17,255 nucleotides of DNA, taken from positions 1 through 17,255 of the forward strand of contig JAJXWG010000014.1 in the NCBI GenBank assembly GCA_021781695.1. Reading direction: 5' to 3'. Positions 1 through 7,251 of the stretch are shown here, piece after piece. Below the pieces are notes generated by a model. It did no database searches and was not told where the DNA came from. It was given only the letters and a program-made list of their open reading frames with translations. The translations under genes were made by a program, and so were the position numbers. Position 1 is the first letter of the stretch; each line of letters begins with the position of its first letter. This stretch comes from Pseudomonadota bacterium (lineage in GTDB: Bacteria > Pseudomonadota > Gammaproteobacteria > Burkholderiales > Gallionellaceae).

Positions 1-731
1 TCCAGCCACAATTCCCCGGCTGTCTGGTTCGCGAATTGCTTGACCAGCAGCCCCTGGCCGCGTGCATAGGCTTTCCAGGCGATGCGGGGTTCGGAATCGC
101 CTGGAACATAAGTGCGCAACCCAGCGAAGTCTTCGTCCGTGCTGCGGGTTTCATCGGCGCTTTTCGGCAGCGCCGCACCGGGAAGCGGTTTGGGGTAGAC
201 AAGGCAGCGCATGTCGAAATGCAGATACGACCAGGCGCGGAACAGGCCCAGCGGATATTCCGTATATATCGTTATTTTTCCCGATTCCAGCCAGCCGCGA
301 TTTATGGCTGGCAGCGGAAAAAACACCTCGGCCGTTTGCTGCTCCCCAACATCGAAGCAGATGCCGGTTTCGTTTTTCAGCACGAGCTGGTGGCGCGTAA
401 GATTGCTGTGAAAATAAAGCGGAAAGAGCGCGGACTCGCCGCGGTATACGGGTTTTGCGCGGCCGGCGCGAACTTCCAGATAAGCCAGATTGCGGAAGGT
501 ATGCAGCATGGACAATATCGCCATTGTCGCAAGCAGGAAAGTCAGTATGTAGCCCAGGCTCAGGTTGTAATTGATGTCGCCCAGCAGCATCAGGATCAGC
601 ACGAAAGCGAGGATCACGCCTTGCCGGGTGGGCAGGATGAAGATGCGGCGCTGCGTGAGCGTGATGGTGCCTTGCTCGATTTTCGGACGGAACAGCCAGT
701 TGCTGAAACGGGATTTGAGCGCGGCGAACAC
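1..731 (-). CDS. DUF58 domain protein, 3' end cut by window edge
   Basis: The first 243 codons are present; the gene continues beyond base 1. Translation from a GTG at 731 gives a short basic N-terminus, two hydrophobic segments at about residues 38-75 (probable membrane anchors), then a beta-rich region. The family signature lies near residues 201-225, including DFAGLRTYVPGD and RIAWKAYARGQGLLVKQF, which is characteristic of DUF58. The start lies 4 bp after the moxR stop, indicating co-transcription and probably translational coupling. DUF58 proteins are almost always paired with MoxR ATPases, and the MoxR is thought to act as a chaperone-like factor for a surface or envelope process; the exact role is unknown. 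The frame is open upstream of the GTG, so the start is less certain than the identity. Confidence 0.88.
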   Translation of the reverse strand, partial: MFAALKSRFSNWLFRPKIEQGTITLTQRRIFILPTRQGVILAFVLILMLLGDINYNLSLGYILTFLLATMAILSMLHTFRNLAYLEVRAGRAKPVYRGESALFPLYFHSNLTRHQLVLKNETGICFDVGEQQTAEVFFPLPAINRGWLESGKITIYTEYPLGLFRAWSYLHFDMRCLVYPKPLPGAALPKSADETRSTDEDFAGLRTYVPGDSEPRIAWKAYARGQGLLVKQFANQTAGELWL

Positions 732-735
732 GGCT

Positions 736-1632
736 TTATGGAATTGCCACCGCTTCGATCAGCTGCTGTGCAGTATGGCCGCTTGCCGATGGCAGGCGAT
801 GGCTGACCACGCCCGGCAATATGGTCTGCACGTCTTCCGGAATGACTGCGTTGCGGCCATCGATCATTGCCCAGGCGCGCGCGGCCGAGAGCAGCGCAAG
901 TCCAGCGCGCGGACTCAGGCCATGCGCATGGGATTCGGATTCGCGGGTATGGCGCAGCAGGGCCTGCACATAGTCGAGCAGCGCATCCGATACGAACACT
1001 TCTTTCGCTCTTTGCTGCAATGCCAACAGGCCTGCCGTATCCATCTGCGGGGCGAGCCCGGCGATGATCTCGCGCCGGTCGATGCCGCACAACAGGGATC
1101 GCTCGGCCTTCTGATCAGGATAGCCCATCTGTATGCGCATCAGGAATCGGTCCAGCTGTGACTCGGGCAGAGGATAGGTGCCGGTCTGGTGGGAGGGATT
1201 CTGTGTGGCGATGACGAAAAAGGGGTTGGGGAGCTTGCGCGTCACGCCTTCAATGGTGACCTGATGTTCTTCCATCGCTTCAAGAAGCGCGCTCTGCGCC
1301 TTGGGTGTGGCGCGGTTGATTTCGTCGGCCAGCAGCATCTGCGTGAAGATGGGTCCGGGGTGGAACTTGAACTGGTTCTTCTCGCGTTCGAACACCGATA
1401 CGCCGAGGATGTCTGCAGGCAAAAGATCACTGGTGAACTGGATTCGGGAAAATTGCAGGCCCAGCGTGCGCGACAGCACATGGGCCAGCGTGGTTTTTCC
1501 CACTCCCGGAACGTCCTCGATCAAAAGATGACCGCGCGCGATCAGGCACGCGAGCGCCAGGCGGATCTGCTGCGGCTTGCCGAGTATGGCGCCTTCGACT
1601 TGCCGGATTACACCGTTTAAAGTGGAATTCAT
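736..1632 (-). CDS. MoxR-family AAA+ ATPase
   Basis: Complete 298-residue protein, the usual length for the family. Walker A is VPGVGKTTLA at residues 41-50 (Lys46, Thr47) and Walker B is LLADEINRATP at about 100-110 (Asp103, Glu104), followed by the sensor-1 region FFVIATQNPSHQTG. The C-terminal half is the lid domain, with SPRAGLALLSAARAWA near its start. Such cytoplasmic ATPases act as chaperones that help assemble or activate protein complexes, commonly in partnership with DUF58 and VWA-domain proteins. Here it is the first gene of a minus-strand unit, followed 4 bp later by the DUF58 gene. A short AGGA lies upstream of the ATG. The target of this particular pair cannot be read from the sequence. 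Confidence 0.93.
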   Translation of the reverse strand: MNSTLNGVIRQVEGAILGKPQQIRLALACLIARGHLLIEDVPGVGKTTLAHVLSRTLGLQFSRIQFTSDLLPADILGVSVFEREKNQFKFHPGPIFTQMLLADEINRATPKAQSALLEAMEEHQVTIEGVTRKLPNPFFVIATQNPSHQTGTYPLPESQLDRFLMRIQMGYPDQKAERSLLCGIDRREIIAGLAPQMDTAGLLALQQRAKEVFVSDALLDYVQALLRHTRESESHAHGLSPRAGLALLSAARAWAMIDGRNAVIPEDVQTILPGVVSHRLPSASGHTAQQLIEAVAIP

Positions 1633-1695
1633 TGTGTCCTGTCAGTCAATCGATTGTGGAGGATAAGTGTCTGGAAAGCAGTCAGTATAATTCTT

Positions 1696-1721
1696 TTGCT
1701 ACTTGCTACTTGCTACTTGCT
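1696..1721. repeat. Tandem heptanucleotide repeat TTGCTAC, 3.7 copies
   Basis: Three perfect copies of TTGCTAC (1696-1702, 1703-1709, 1710-1716) plus TTGCT (1717-1721). Read on the minus strand the unit is GTAGCAA. The array overlaps the 3' end of the Mth938-like gene: it supplies that protein's last residues (Ser-Ser-Lys) and its TAG stop at 1706-1708. Because 7 is not a multiple of 3, the TAG of successive copies falls in different frames. Confidence 0.9.
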
Positions 1722-2089
1722 GTCGTCATGATCGCGGCGATCACCTTGCGGTCTTCCGCAACCAGTATGTTGTAGGTGCGGCAAGCGGCAGGGGTGTCCA
1801 TGCATTCCACGCCTATGCCAGCGTCAGTCAGGGTGCGGTACAGTCGGGGGTGGACGAAGCGCTGCTTTGTTCCTGTGCCCAGGAGCAGCACCTCGGGCTT
1901 CAAGGCCAGAAAGTAGTCGAAGTGCGTCTCGCTCAATTCGTCAAAGCTCAGGGCATGCCAGTCGGTGCGGACTTCTTCTGCCAGGACCACGAGGCTTCCG
2001 TCAAATCGCACCTTGTTGACCATCACATGATCGTCCGAGTAGCCTGTGAAGAGCTTGATGTCGCCGGGATTGGCCAGATGCAGTTTCAT
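1706..2089 (-). CDS. Mth938-like (DUF498) domain protein
   Basis: A small 127-residue protein starting at an ATG with GAGG five bases upstream. The central segment ALKPEVLLLGTGTKQRF followed by GIGVECMDTPAACRTYNILV is typical of the Mth938/DUF498 fold (human AAMDC and the NDUFAF3 family belong to the same fold). Bacterial members are of uncertain function, so none is assigned. It is divergent from alaA, with 155 bp between the start codons. The C-terminus and stop codon lie within a heptamer tandem repeat, so the last few residues may vary between strains. It is separated by 73 bp from moxR on the same strand; no clear terminator or promoter was seen in that gap. Confidence 0.87.
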   Translation of the reverse strand: MKLHLANPGDIKLFTGYSDDHVMVNKVRFDGSLVVLAEEVRTDWHALSFDELSETHFDYFLALKPEVLLLGTGTKQRFVHPRLYRTLTDAGIGVECMDTPAACRTYNILVAEDRKVIAAIMTTASSK

Positions 2090-2171
2090 GAAGACCTCGC
2101 AGTTTGTCGTGGCAAAGAGTGTAGAGGCTAGTCGAGATGCGCGTCAAATCATCGCGAATTTCGCATCCGAT

Positions 2172-2200
2172 TTGCTGTGCGCAGCATGCACAGGTAAAAT
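2172..2200 (+). promoter_or_regulatory. Candidate sigma-70 promoter for alaA
   Basis: A -35-like TTGCTG (2172-2177) and a -10-like TAAAAT (2195-2200; 5 of 6 matches to TATAAT) are separated by 17 bp. Transcription would start near 2207, about 38 bases before the GTG start of alaA. The -35 is weak. No leader peptide or attenuator was seen in this gap. Confidence 0.4.
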
Positions 2201-2244
2201 TGCACACTTTCGCGCAAGCCGCGCGTTACCCGAGTAAACGACAA

Positions 2245-3471
2245 GTGAAACCAATCCTGAAATCCAGCAAACTCGCCAACGTATGCTACGACATACGCGG
2301 GCCGGTCATGGAGCGCGCCAAGCAGATGGAGGAGGAAGGGCAGCGCATCATCAAGCTCAATATCGGCAACCTCGCCCCGTTCGGCTTTGAGGCGCCCGAG
2401 GAAATCCAGCAGGACGTGATCCTGAATCTTCCCAACTCCTCCGGCTATTCGGATTCCAAGGGCATGTTCGCCGCGCGCAAGGCGATCATGCACTACTGCC
2501 AGTCCAAGAAGATTTCGGGCGTGACACTTGACGACATCTATATCGGCAACGGCGCATCCGAACTCATCGTGATGGCGATGCAGGGTTTACTCAACACAGG
2601 CGATGAAGTGCTGGTGCCCGCACCCGACTATCCGCTGTGGACGGCGGCAGTCACGCTGGCCGGTGGCACGCCGCGCCATTACCTGTGCGACGAGGAAAAT
2701 GAATGGAATCCGGATCTTTCGGACATGAGATCCAAGATCACGGAGAATACGCGCGCCATCGTGATCATCAATCCGAACAACCCGACGGGCGCGCTGTATT
2801 CGGATGACATCCTGAAAGAGATCGTGCAGATCGCGAAGGAAAACAACCTGATCATTTTCGCCGACGAAATCTACGACAAGATGCTCTACGACGGCGCCAC
2901 ACACACCTCGATCGCCTCGCTTTCCGACGAGGTGCTGTTCGTCACGTTAAACGGCCTGTCGAAAAATTACCGTGCCTGCGGCTACCGTTCGGGATGGATG
3001 GTGGTGTCGGGAGAAAAGAAGCATGCGCAGGACTACATCAACGGGCTGACGATACTGGCGTCGATGCGTCTCTGTTCGAACGTGCCCGGGCAGTTCGCGA
3101 TCCAGACCGCGCTGGGCGGTTACCAGAGCATCAACGATCTGGTTTTGCCCACCGGACGATTGTGCAAGCAGCGCGATCTTGCCTACAAGCTGCTGACCGA
3201 GATACCCGGCATCACCTGCGTCAAGCCCAAGGCGGGCCTGTATCTTTTTCCGCGCCTGGACCCGAAAATCTATCCCATAGAGAATGACCAGCAGTTCATA
3301 CTGGAACTCCTGGAGTCCGAAAAGGTGCTGGTGGTGCAGGGCACGGGTTTCAACTGGATACATCCGGATCATCTGCGTCTGGTGTTCCTGCCAAACGTGG
3401 ACGATCTGGTCGAGGCTTTCGCGCGCATCGCGCGTTTTCTGGAGCATTACCGCAAAAAATTCAGTCGCTAG
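2245..3471 (+). CDS. alaA: Glutamate-pyruvate aminotransferase AlaA (alanine transaminase)
   Basis: PLP-dependent class I/II aminotransferase that makes alanine from pyruvate and glutamate in the cytoplasm. It aligns from memory along its whole length with Escherichia coli AlaA (YfbQ): N-terminal SSKLANVCYDIRGPV, IYIGNGASELIV, VPAPDYPLWTAAV, INPNNPTGA (171-183), FADEIYDK with Asp207 for PLP, GLSKNYRACGYRSGW with Lys240 as Schiff-base lysine, and ASMRLCSNVPGQFAIQTALGGYQS. From the GTG at 2245 the protein is 408 residues, matching the family (about 405), and the alignable region starts at once. An ATG at 2137 would add 36 non-homologous residues. No strong ribosome-binding site precedes the GTG. 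It is followed by hom and thrC, so it probably belongs to an amino-acid biosynthesis unit. Confidence 0.92.
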   Translation: MKPILKSSKLANVCYDIRGPVMERAKQMEEEGQRIIKLNIGNLAPFGFEAPEEIQQDVILNLPNSSGYSDSKGMFAARKAIMHYCQSKKISGVTLDDIYIGNGASELIVMAMQGLLNTGDEVLVPAPDYPLWTAAVTLAGGTPRHYLCDEENEWNPDLSDMRSKITENTRAIVIINPNNPTGALYSDDILKEIVQIAKENNLIIFADEIYDKMLYDGATHTSIASLSDEVLFVTLNGLSKNYRACGYRSGWMVVSGEKKHAQDYINGLTILASMRLCSNVPGQFAIQTALGGYQSINDLVLPTGRLCKQRDLAYKLLTEIPGITCVKPKAGLYLFPRLDPKIYPIENDQQFILELLESEKVLVVQGTGFNWIHPDHLRLVFLPNVDDLVEAFARIARFLEHYRKKFSR

Positions 3472-3500
3472 ACGTTGGACTTTGGTTGGCAATTAAAACC

Positions 3501-3549
3501 GACTAACGACTAACGACTAACGACTAACGACTAACGACTAACGACTCGG
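3501..3549. repeat. Tandem heptanucleotide repeat GACTAAC, 6 perfect copies plus a degenerate one
   Basis: Six uninterrupted copies of GACTAAC occupy 3501-3542 and a degraded seventh (GACTCGG) ends at 3549. The array fills about half of the 90 bp between alaA and hom, starting 29 bases after the alaA stop and ending 12 bases before the hom ATG. Each unit carries TAA on the plus strand, and the 7-base period places it in all three frames. No inverted repeat is present, so this is not a terminator hairpin. Confidence 0.95.
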
Positions 3550-3561
3550 AACTGATTTTTT

Positions 3562-4875
3562 ATGAAACCAATCAACGTAGGACTCTTGGGCATCGGCACC
3601 GTAGGCGGGGGCACATATACCGTGTTGCAGCGCAACAGTGAGGAAATCACGAGGCGCGCCGGGCGTCCGATCCGCATCGTGGTGGTCGCCGACAAGAATA
3701 TGGAGCTTGCAAAACAGATCACGAATGGTTCATGCCGCGTGACCGACGATGCCTTTTCGGTGGTGAACGACCCCGATGTGGATATCGTGATCGAGCTGAT
3801 CGGCGGCTATGGCGTGGCGAAGGAACTGGTGCTGCAGGCGATTAAAAACGGCAAGCATGTGGTTACCGCCAACAAGGCGCTGCTCGCAACGCACGGCAAC
3901 GAGATATTCAAGGCGGCGCAGGACAAGGGCGTGATGATAGGCTTCGAGGCTGCGGTGGCGGGTGGCATCCCCATCATCAAGGCGGTGCGCGAGGGGCTGA
4001 CTGCGAATCGCATCGAGTGGATAGCCGGCATCATCAACGGCACGACCAATTTCATCCTCTCCGAGATGCGCGACAAGGGACTGCCATTCGATACCGTGCT
4101 GAAGGAAGCGCAGCGTCTGGGCTATGCGGAAGCCGACCCCACCTTCGACATCGAAGGCGTGGATGCCGCGCACAAGATCACGCTGCTGGCATCGCTTGCC
4201 TTCGGCATCCCGGTGCAGTTCGACAAGGCCTACATCGAAGGCATCTCCAAGCTCGATGCGGTGGACATCAAATACGCCGAACAGCTGGGTTACCGCATCA
4301 AGCTCCTGGGAATCACCAAGCGCACTCTCGATGGCGTCGAGTTGCGCGTGCATCCGACGCTGATCCCTGCAAAGCGACTGATCGCAAACGTGGAGGGTGC
4401 TATGAACGCGGTGCTGGTGCAAGCCGATGCGGTTGGCGCCACACTCTATTACGGCAAGGGTGCCGGGGCTGAGCCCACAGCAAGCTCCGTGATCGCGGAC
4501 CTTGTTGACATCACTCGCATGCACACCGCTGATCCGGAGAACCGCGTGCCGCATCTGGCCTTCCAGCCCGATGCGATGATCGCATTGCCGATGTTGCCGA
4601 TCAGCGAAGTGGTCACGAGCTACTATCTGCGCCTGCGTGTCGCGGACAAGACCGGCGTGCTGGCAGACATCACGCGCATCCTGGCAGATGAGCAGATTTC
4701 GATTGACGCGGTGATCCAGAAGGAACCTGGCGAAGGGGAAACCCAGGCGGATCTCATCATGCTCACCCACCAGACGCGCGAGAAGCGCATCAATGCCGCG
4801 ATAGAGAAGATAGAAGCGCTGGGTGTCGTGGCAGGCAAGGTGACCAGGCTGCGCATGGAAGAGCTGGGAAAGTAG
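3562..4875 (+). CDS. hom: Homoserine dehydrogenase
   Basis: Catalyses NAD(P)H-dependent reduction of aspartate-semialdehyde to homoserine, the branch point to threonine and methionine. 437 residues, the usual length of the monofunctional enzyme with a regulatory tail. The nucleotide-binding motif is GLLGIGTVGGGT (residues 7-18), followed by TANKALLA (102-109), GGIPIIKAVREGL (134-146), GIINGTTNFIL (156-166) and AEADPTFDIEGVDAAHK (about 189-205), which holds substrate-binding and catalytic residues. A C-terminal ACT domain (about 350-430, starting YYLRLRVADKTGVLADITRI) suggests feedback control by threonine, as known for this family. It lies 5 bp before thrC, clearly in the same operon. The ribosome-binding site is poor (GGAA, well upstream of the ATG). 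Confidence 0.96.
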   Translation: MKPINVGLLGIGTVGGGTYTVLQRNSEEITRRAGRPIRIVVVADKNMELAKQITNGSCRVTDDAFSVVNDPDVDIVIELIGGYGVAKELVLQAIKNGKHVVTANKALLATHGNEIFKAAQDKGVMIGFEAAVAGGIPIIKAVREGLTANRIEWIAGIINGTTNFILSEMRDKGLPFDTVLKEAQRLGYAEADPTFDIEGVDAAHKITLLASLAFGIPVQFDKAYIEGISKLDAVDIKYAEQLGYRIKLLGITKRTLDGVELRVHPTLIPAKRLIANVEGAMNAVLVQADAVGATLYYGKGAGAEPTASSVIADLVDITRMHTADPENRVPHLAFQPDAMIALPMLPISEVVTSYYLRLRVADKTGVLADITRILADEQISIDAVIQKEPGEGETQADLIMLTHQTREKRINAAIEKIEALGVVAGKVTRLRMEELGK

Positions 4876-4880
4876 ACCAG

Positions 4881-6314
4881 ATGAAATATATTTCCACACG
4901 CGGGCTGGCGCCCGCAAAGACATTCACCGAAATATTGCTGGGGGGACTTGCGCCCGACGGCGGGCTTTATCTGCCGGAGGAATATCCCAAGGTCACGCGC
5001 GCTGAGCTCGACGCATGGCGCAATCTTTCCTATGCGGAGCTTGCTTTTGTTGTGCTCTCAAAATTTGCCACAGACATTCCGGCAAATGACCTGAAAACCA
5101 TCATAGACAGAACCTATACTGCGAAGGTCTACGGCTACGGCCGCGCCGATTCCGATTTTTCGCAAATCACGCCGTTAAGAACGCTCTCGCCCGGCGTGCA
5201 TCTGCTTGAACTCTCCAACGGGCCGACGCTTGCGTTCAAGGACATGGCGATGCAGCTTCTGGGCAACCTGTTCGAATACGCGCTGGACAAGCAGCATCAG
5301 GAGCTCAATATACTGGGTGCGACCTCGGGCGACACCGGTTCTGCGGCAGAATATGCGATGCGCGGCAAGCGCGGCATACGCGTGTTCATGTTGTCCCCGA
5401 ACGGCAAGATGAGCGCGTTCCAGCGTGCGCAGATGTATTCGCTCAAGGATCCCAACATCTACAATATCGCGATCAACGGCATGTTCGACGACGCGCAGGA
5501 TATGGTCAAGGCGGTGTCCAACGACCACGCATACAAGGCGGCCCACAAGATAGGCACAGTCAACTCGATCAACTGGGGAAGAGTATCCGCGCAGATCGTG
5601 TATTACTTCAAGGGTTATTTTGCGGCGACGAAGTCCAATGACGAAGAGGTTGCCTTCTCCGTACCAAGCGGCAACTTCGGCAACATCTGTGCCGGGCATA
5701 TCGCGCGCATGATGGGGCTGCCGATAGGCCAACTGATATTAGCCACCAACGAGAACGACGTGCTGGACGAGTTCTTCAGGACAGGTGCCTACCGTCCGCG
5801 CGGAACCGATCACACCTATGAAACCAGCAGCCCTTCGATGGATATTTCCAAGGCGTCCAACTTTGAGCGTTTCGTGTACGACCTGGTAGGCCGCGACGGG
5901 GAAAAGGTGCGAGAACTCTGGAGCAAGGTCGATGCGGGCGGCGCGTTCGACATCAGGGGAACGGAATACTGGCATGCGCTTGCCAAATTCAACTTTGCAT
6001 CAGGCAGGAGCACACACCAGGACAGGCTTAAGACGATACGCGAGCTTTGGGAAGAATACGGTGTGATGATAGACACCCATACCGCAGACGGGCTGAAAGT
6101 CGGGCTGGAACAGCGCCGACCCAGCTTGCCGCTGATCTGCCTCGAGACAGCACTCCCCGCGAAATTTGAGGAAACCATCGTCGAGGCGCTGGGTAGAAAA
6201 CCCGAACGCCCGAAGGCGCTTGAAGGCATTGAGGATCTGCCGCAGCGCGTTCATGTGATGGATGCGGATGTCGCGGCACTGAAGGCGTTCATTAGCGAAA
6301 ATATTTCGCATTAG
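4881..6314 (+). CDS. thrC: Threonine synthase
   Basis: PLP enzyme that converts O-phosphohomoserine to threonine. 477 residues, matching the longer proteobacterial/fungal type. The N-terminal block MKYISTRGLAPAKTF and GLAPDGGLYLPEEYP is typical; the PLP lysine is Lys120 in NGPTLAFKDMAMQLLG; the glycine-rich phosphate-binding loop is GATSGDTGSAAEYAM (146-160); and IAINGMFDDAQDMVKAV, NSINWGRVSAQIVYY and VPSGNFGNICAGHIA follow in the expected order. It starts 5 bp after the hom stop, so both enzymes of the homoserine-to-threonine route are co-expressed; the homoserine kinase that must act between them is not in this window. The next gene follows 30 bp later across a REP-like hairpin. Confidence 0.97.
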   Translation: MKYISTRGLAPAKTFTEILLGGLAPDGGLYLPEEYPKVTRAELDAWRNLSYAELAFVVLSKFATDIPANDLKTIIDRTYTAKVYGYGRADSDFSQITPLRTLSPGVHLLELSNGPTLAFKDMAMQLLGNLFEYALDKQHQELNILGATSGDTGSAAEYAMRGKRGIRVFMLSPNGKMSAFQRAQMYSLKDPNIYNIAINGMFDDAQDMVKAVSNDHAYKAAHKIGTVNSINWGRVSAQIVYYFKGYFAATKSNDEEVAFSVPSGNFGNICAGHIARMMGLPIGQLILATNENDVLDEFFRTGAYRPRGTDHTYETSSPSMDISKASNFERFVYDLVGRDGEKVRELWSKVDAGGAFDIRGTEYWHALAKFNFASGRSTHQDRLKTIRELWEEYGVMIDTHTADGLKVGLEQRRPSLPLICLETALPAKFEETIVEALGRKPERPKALEGIEDLPQRVHVMDADVAALKAFISENISH

Positions 6315-6318
6315 CTGG

Positions 6319-6347
6319 ATTCCCGCCTGCGCGGGATTGACGGAATG
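6319..6347. repeat. REP-like dispersed hairpin element
   Basis: TCCCGC (6321-6326), a 4-base CTGC loop and GCGGGA (6331-6336) form a perfect six-pair stem. The flanks GGAT before and TTGACGGAATG after resemble the REP-like repeat GGATTCCCGCCTGCGCGGGAATGACG that I recall as scattered through many proteobacterial genomes, here with one base missing after GGGA. It occupies the whole thrC-permease gap and runs into the permease start codon. It lacks a U-tract, so it is not a standard intrinsic terminator, though it could damp read-through. Confidence 0.6.
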
Positions 6348-7250
6348 AACAACCTCCTCCTGCTCATCTTCTGTTTCATTGCCGGCGTGCTGCTGCACCG
6401 CTACAAGCGCATGCCGGTCAACACGCCCGCCGTGCTCAACAGTTTCATCATCCATGTTTCGCTGCCCGCGCTGACACTCCTTTATGTTCATGAACTGAAG
6501 CTTACGGGCGATGTCGGGCTGATGGCAGCAATGGGATGGCTGCTGTTTGCGATGTCGGCAGGGTTCTTCAGTATGCTTGGGCGCTGGATGAACTGGCCGC
6601 GTTCTACTGTGGGTGCGTTGATATTGACCGGAGGATTGAGCAATACTTCCTATGTGGGCTTGCCGATGATAGAGGCGTATTACGGTCATCAGGGGATTAC
6701 CAGCGGCATCATCGTCGACCAGCTGGGTTCGTTTCTCGTGCTCTCCACGCTTGGCATCACCTTTGCAGGCATCTACTCCACGGGTGTGCCGGGCATCGCC
6801 GCGATGGCCAAGCGCATCGCTCTGTTCCCGCCTTTCATCGCGCTCATCATTGCGCTTTTGCTGATGCCGATGTCCTATCCGGAGTGGGTGAGCGTTGTTC
6901 TGAAACGCATGGGCGACACCCTGGCGCCGCTGGCACTCCTGTCTGTCGGCTTCCAGTTGCGCCTGGGCCATCTGGCGGGCAATGGAAAAAAGCTTGCCAT
7001 CGGCCTGGGATTCAAGCTGGTATTGGCCCCGCTGGTCCTGTTCCTGCTGTATGTGCCGCTCCTGCACGCGCATGGTCAGGCGATACAGATCACGCTGTTC
7101 GAAGCTGCGATGCCGCCGATGATCACCTCGGCGATACTCGCCACCGAACACGACCTCGACCCGCCCTTTGCCACCTTGATGGTCGCAGTGGGCCTGCTGA
7201 TCTCCTTTGCCACGCTCACCGTCTGGTGGTGGCTGATGCGCGGTGTATAA
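6345..7250 (+). CDS. AEC-family permease (auxin efflux carrier type)
   Basis: A 301-residue, very hydrophobic protein with about ten predicted membrane segments in two halves, the layout of the AEC/Mem_trans family. Supporting blocks are PAVLNSFIIHVSLPALTLLY near residues 30-50, LTGGLSNTSYVGLPMIEAYYG in the middle (the conserved N-T-x-F/Y-x-G-x-P motif) and EAAMPPMITSAILATEHDLD near the C-terminus, followed by a last helix. Bacterial members move dicarboxylates such as malate or malonate, or other small organic anions, but the substrate cannot be read from the sequence. Co-direction and overlap-level spacing with the glycerate kinase downstream suggest a small hydroxyacid (inference). The start codon lies at the tail of a REP-like repeat; only a weak ACGGA serves as ribosome-binding site. 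Confidence 0.88.
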   Translation: MNNLLLLIFCFIAGVLLHRYKRMPVNTPAVLNSFIIHVSLPALTLLYVHELKLTGDVGLMAAMGWLLFAMSAGFFSMLGRWMNWPRSTVGALILTGGLSNTSYVGLPMIEAYYGHQGITSGIIVDQLGSFLVLSTLGITFAGIYSTGVPGIAAMAKRIALFPPFIALIIALLLMPMSYPEWVSVVLKRMGDTLAPLALLSVGFQLRLGHLAGNGKKLAIGLGFKLVLAPLVLFLLYVPLLHAHGQAIQITLFEAAMPPMITSAILATEHDLDPPFATLMVAVGLLISFATLTVWWWLMRGV

Positions 7251-7251
7251 G

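Noticed and set aside
36..806. A 256-codon plus-strand frame opposite the DUF58 gene
   Set aside because: The minus strand encodes a clear DUF58 protein with its conserved motif; the plus-strand translation shows no recognisable domain and is a shadow of high-GC coding sequence.
736..1632. MoxR/DUF58 pair as part of a defence system
   Set aside because: MoxR-DUF58 is a widespread housekeeping-type pair; no nuclease or other effector gene is visible, and the rest of the operon is outside the window.
1633..1705. TATAAT-like and TATACT-like boxes in the gap upstream of moxR
   Set aside because: A plus-strand TATAAT (1686-1691) points away from both flanking genes, and the minus-strand TATACT has no acceptable -35 at 16-18 bp.
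3501..3549. Heptamer array as a CRISPR or attachment site
   Set aside because: The units are directly adjacent with no spacers, only 7 bp long, and no cas, integrase or tRNA gene is near.
3472..3561. Threonine attenuator or leader peptide before hom
   Set aside because: No short frame rich in Thr or Ile codons and no terminator/antiterminator pair was found; the gap is mostly the heptamer array.
3730..4923. A 397-codon minus-strand frame opposite hom
   Set aside because: Antisense shadow; hom has all its expected motifs across this stretch.
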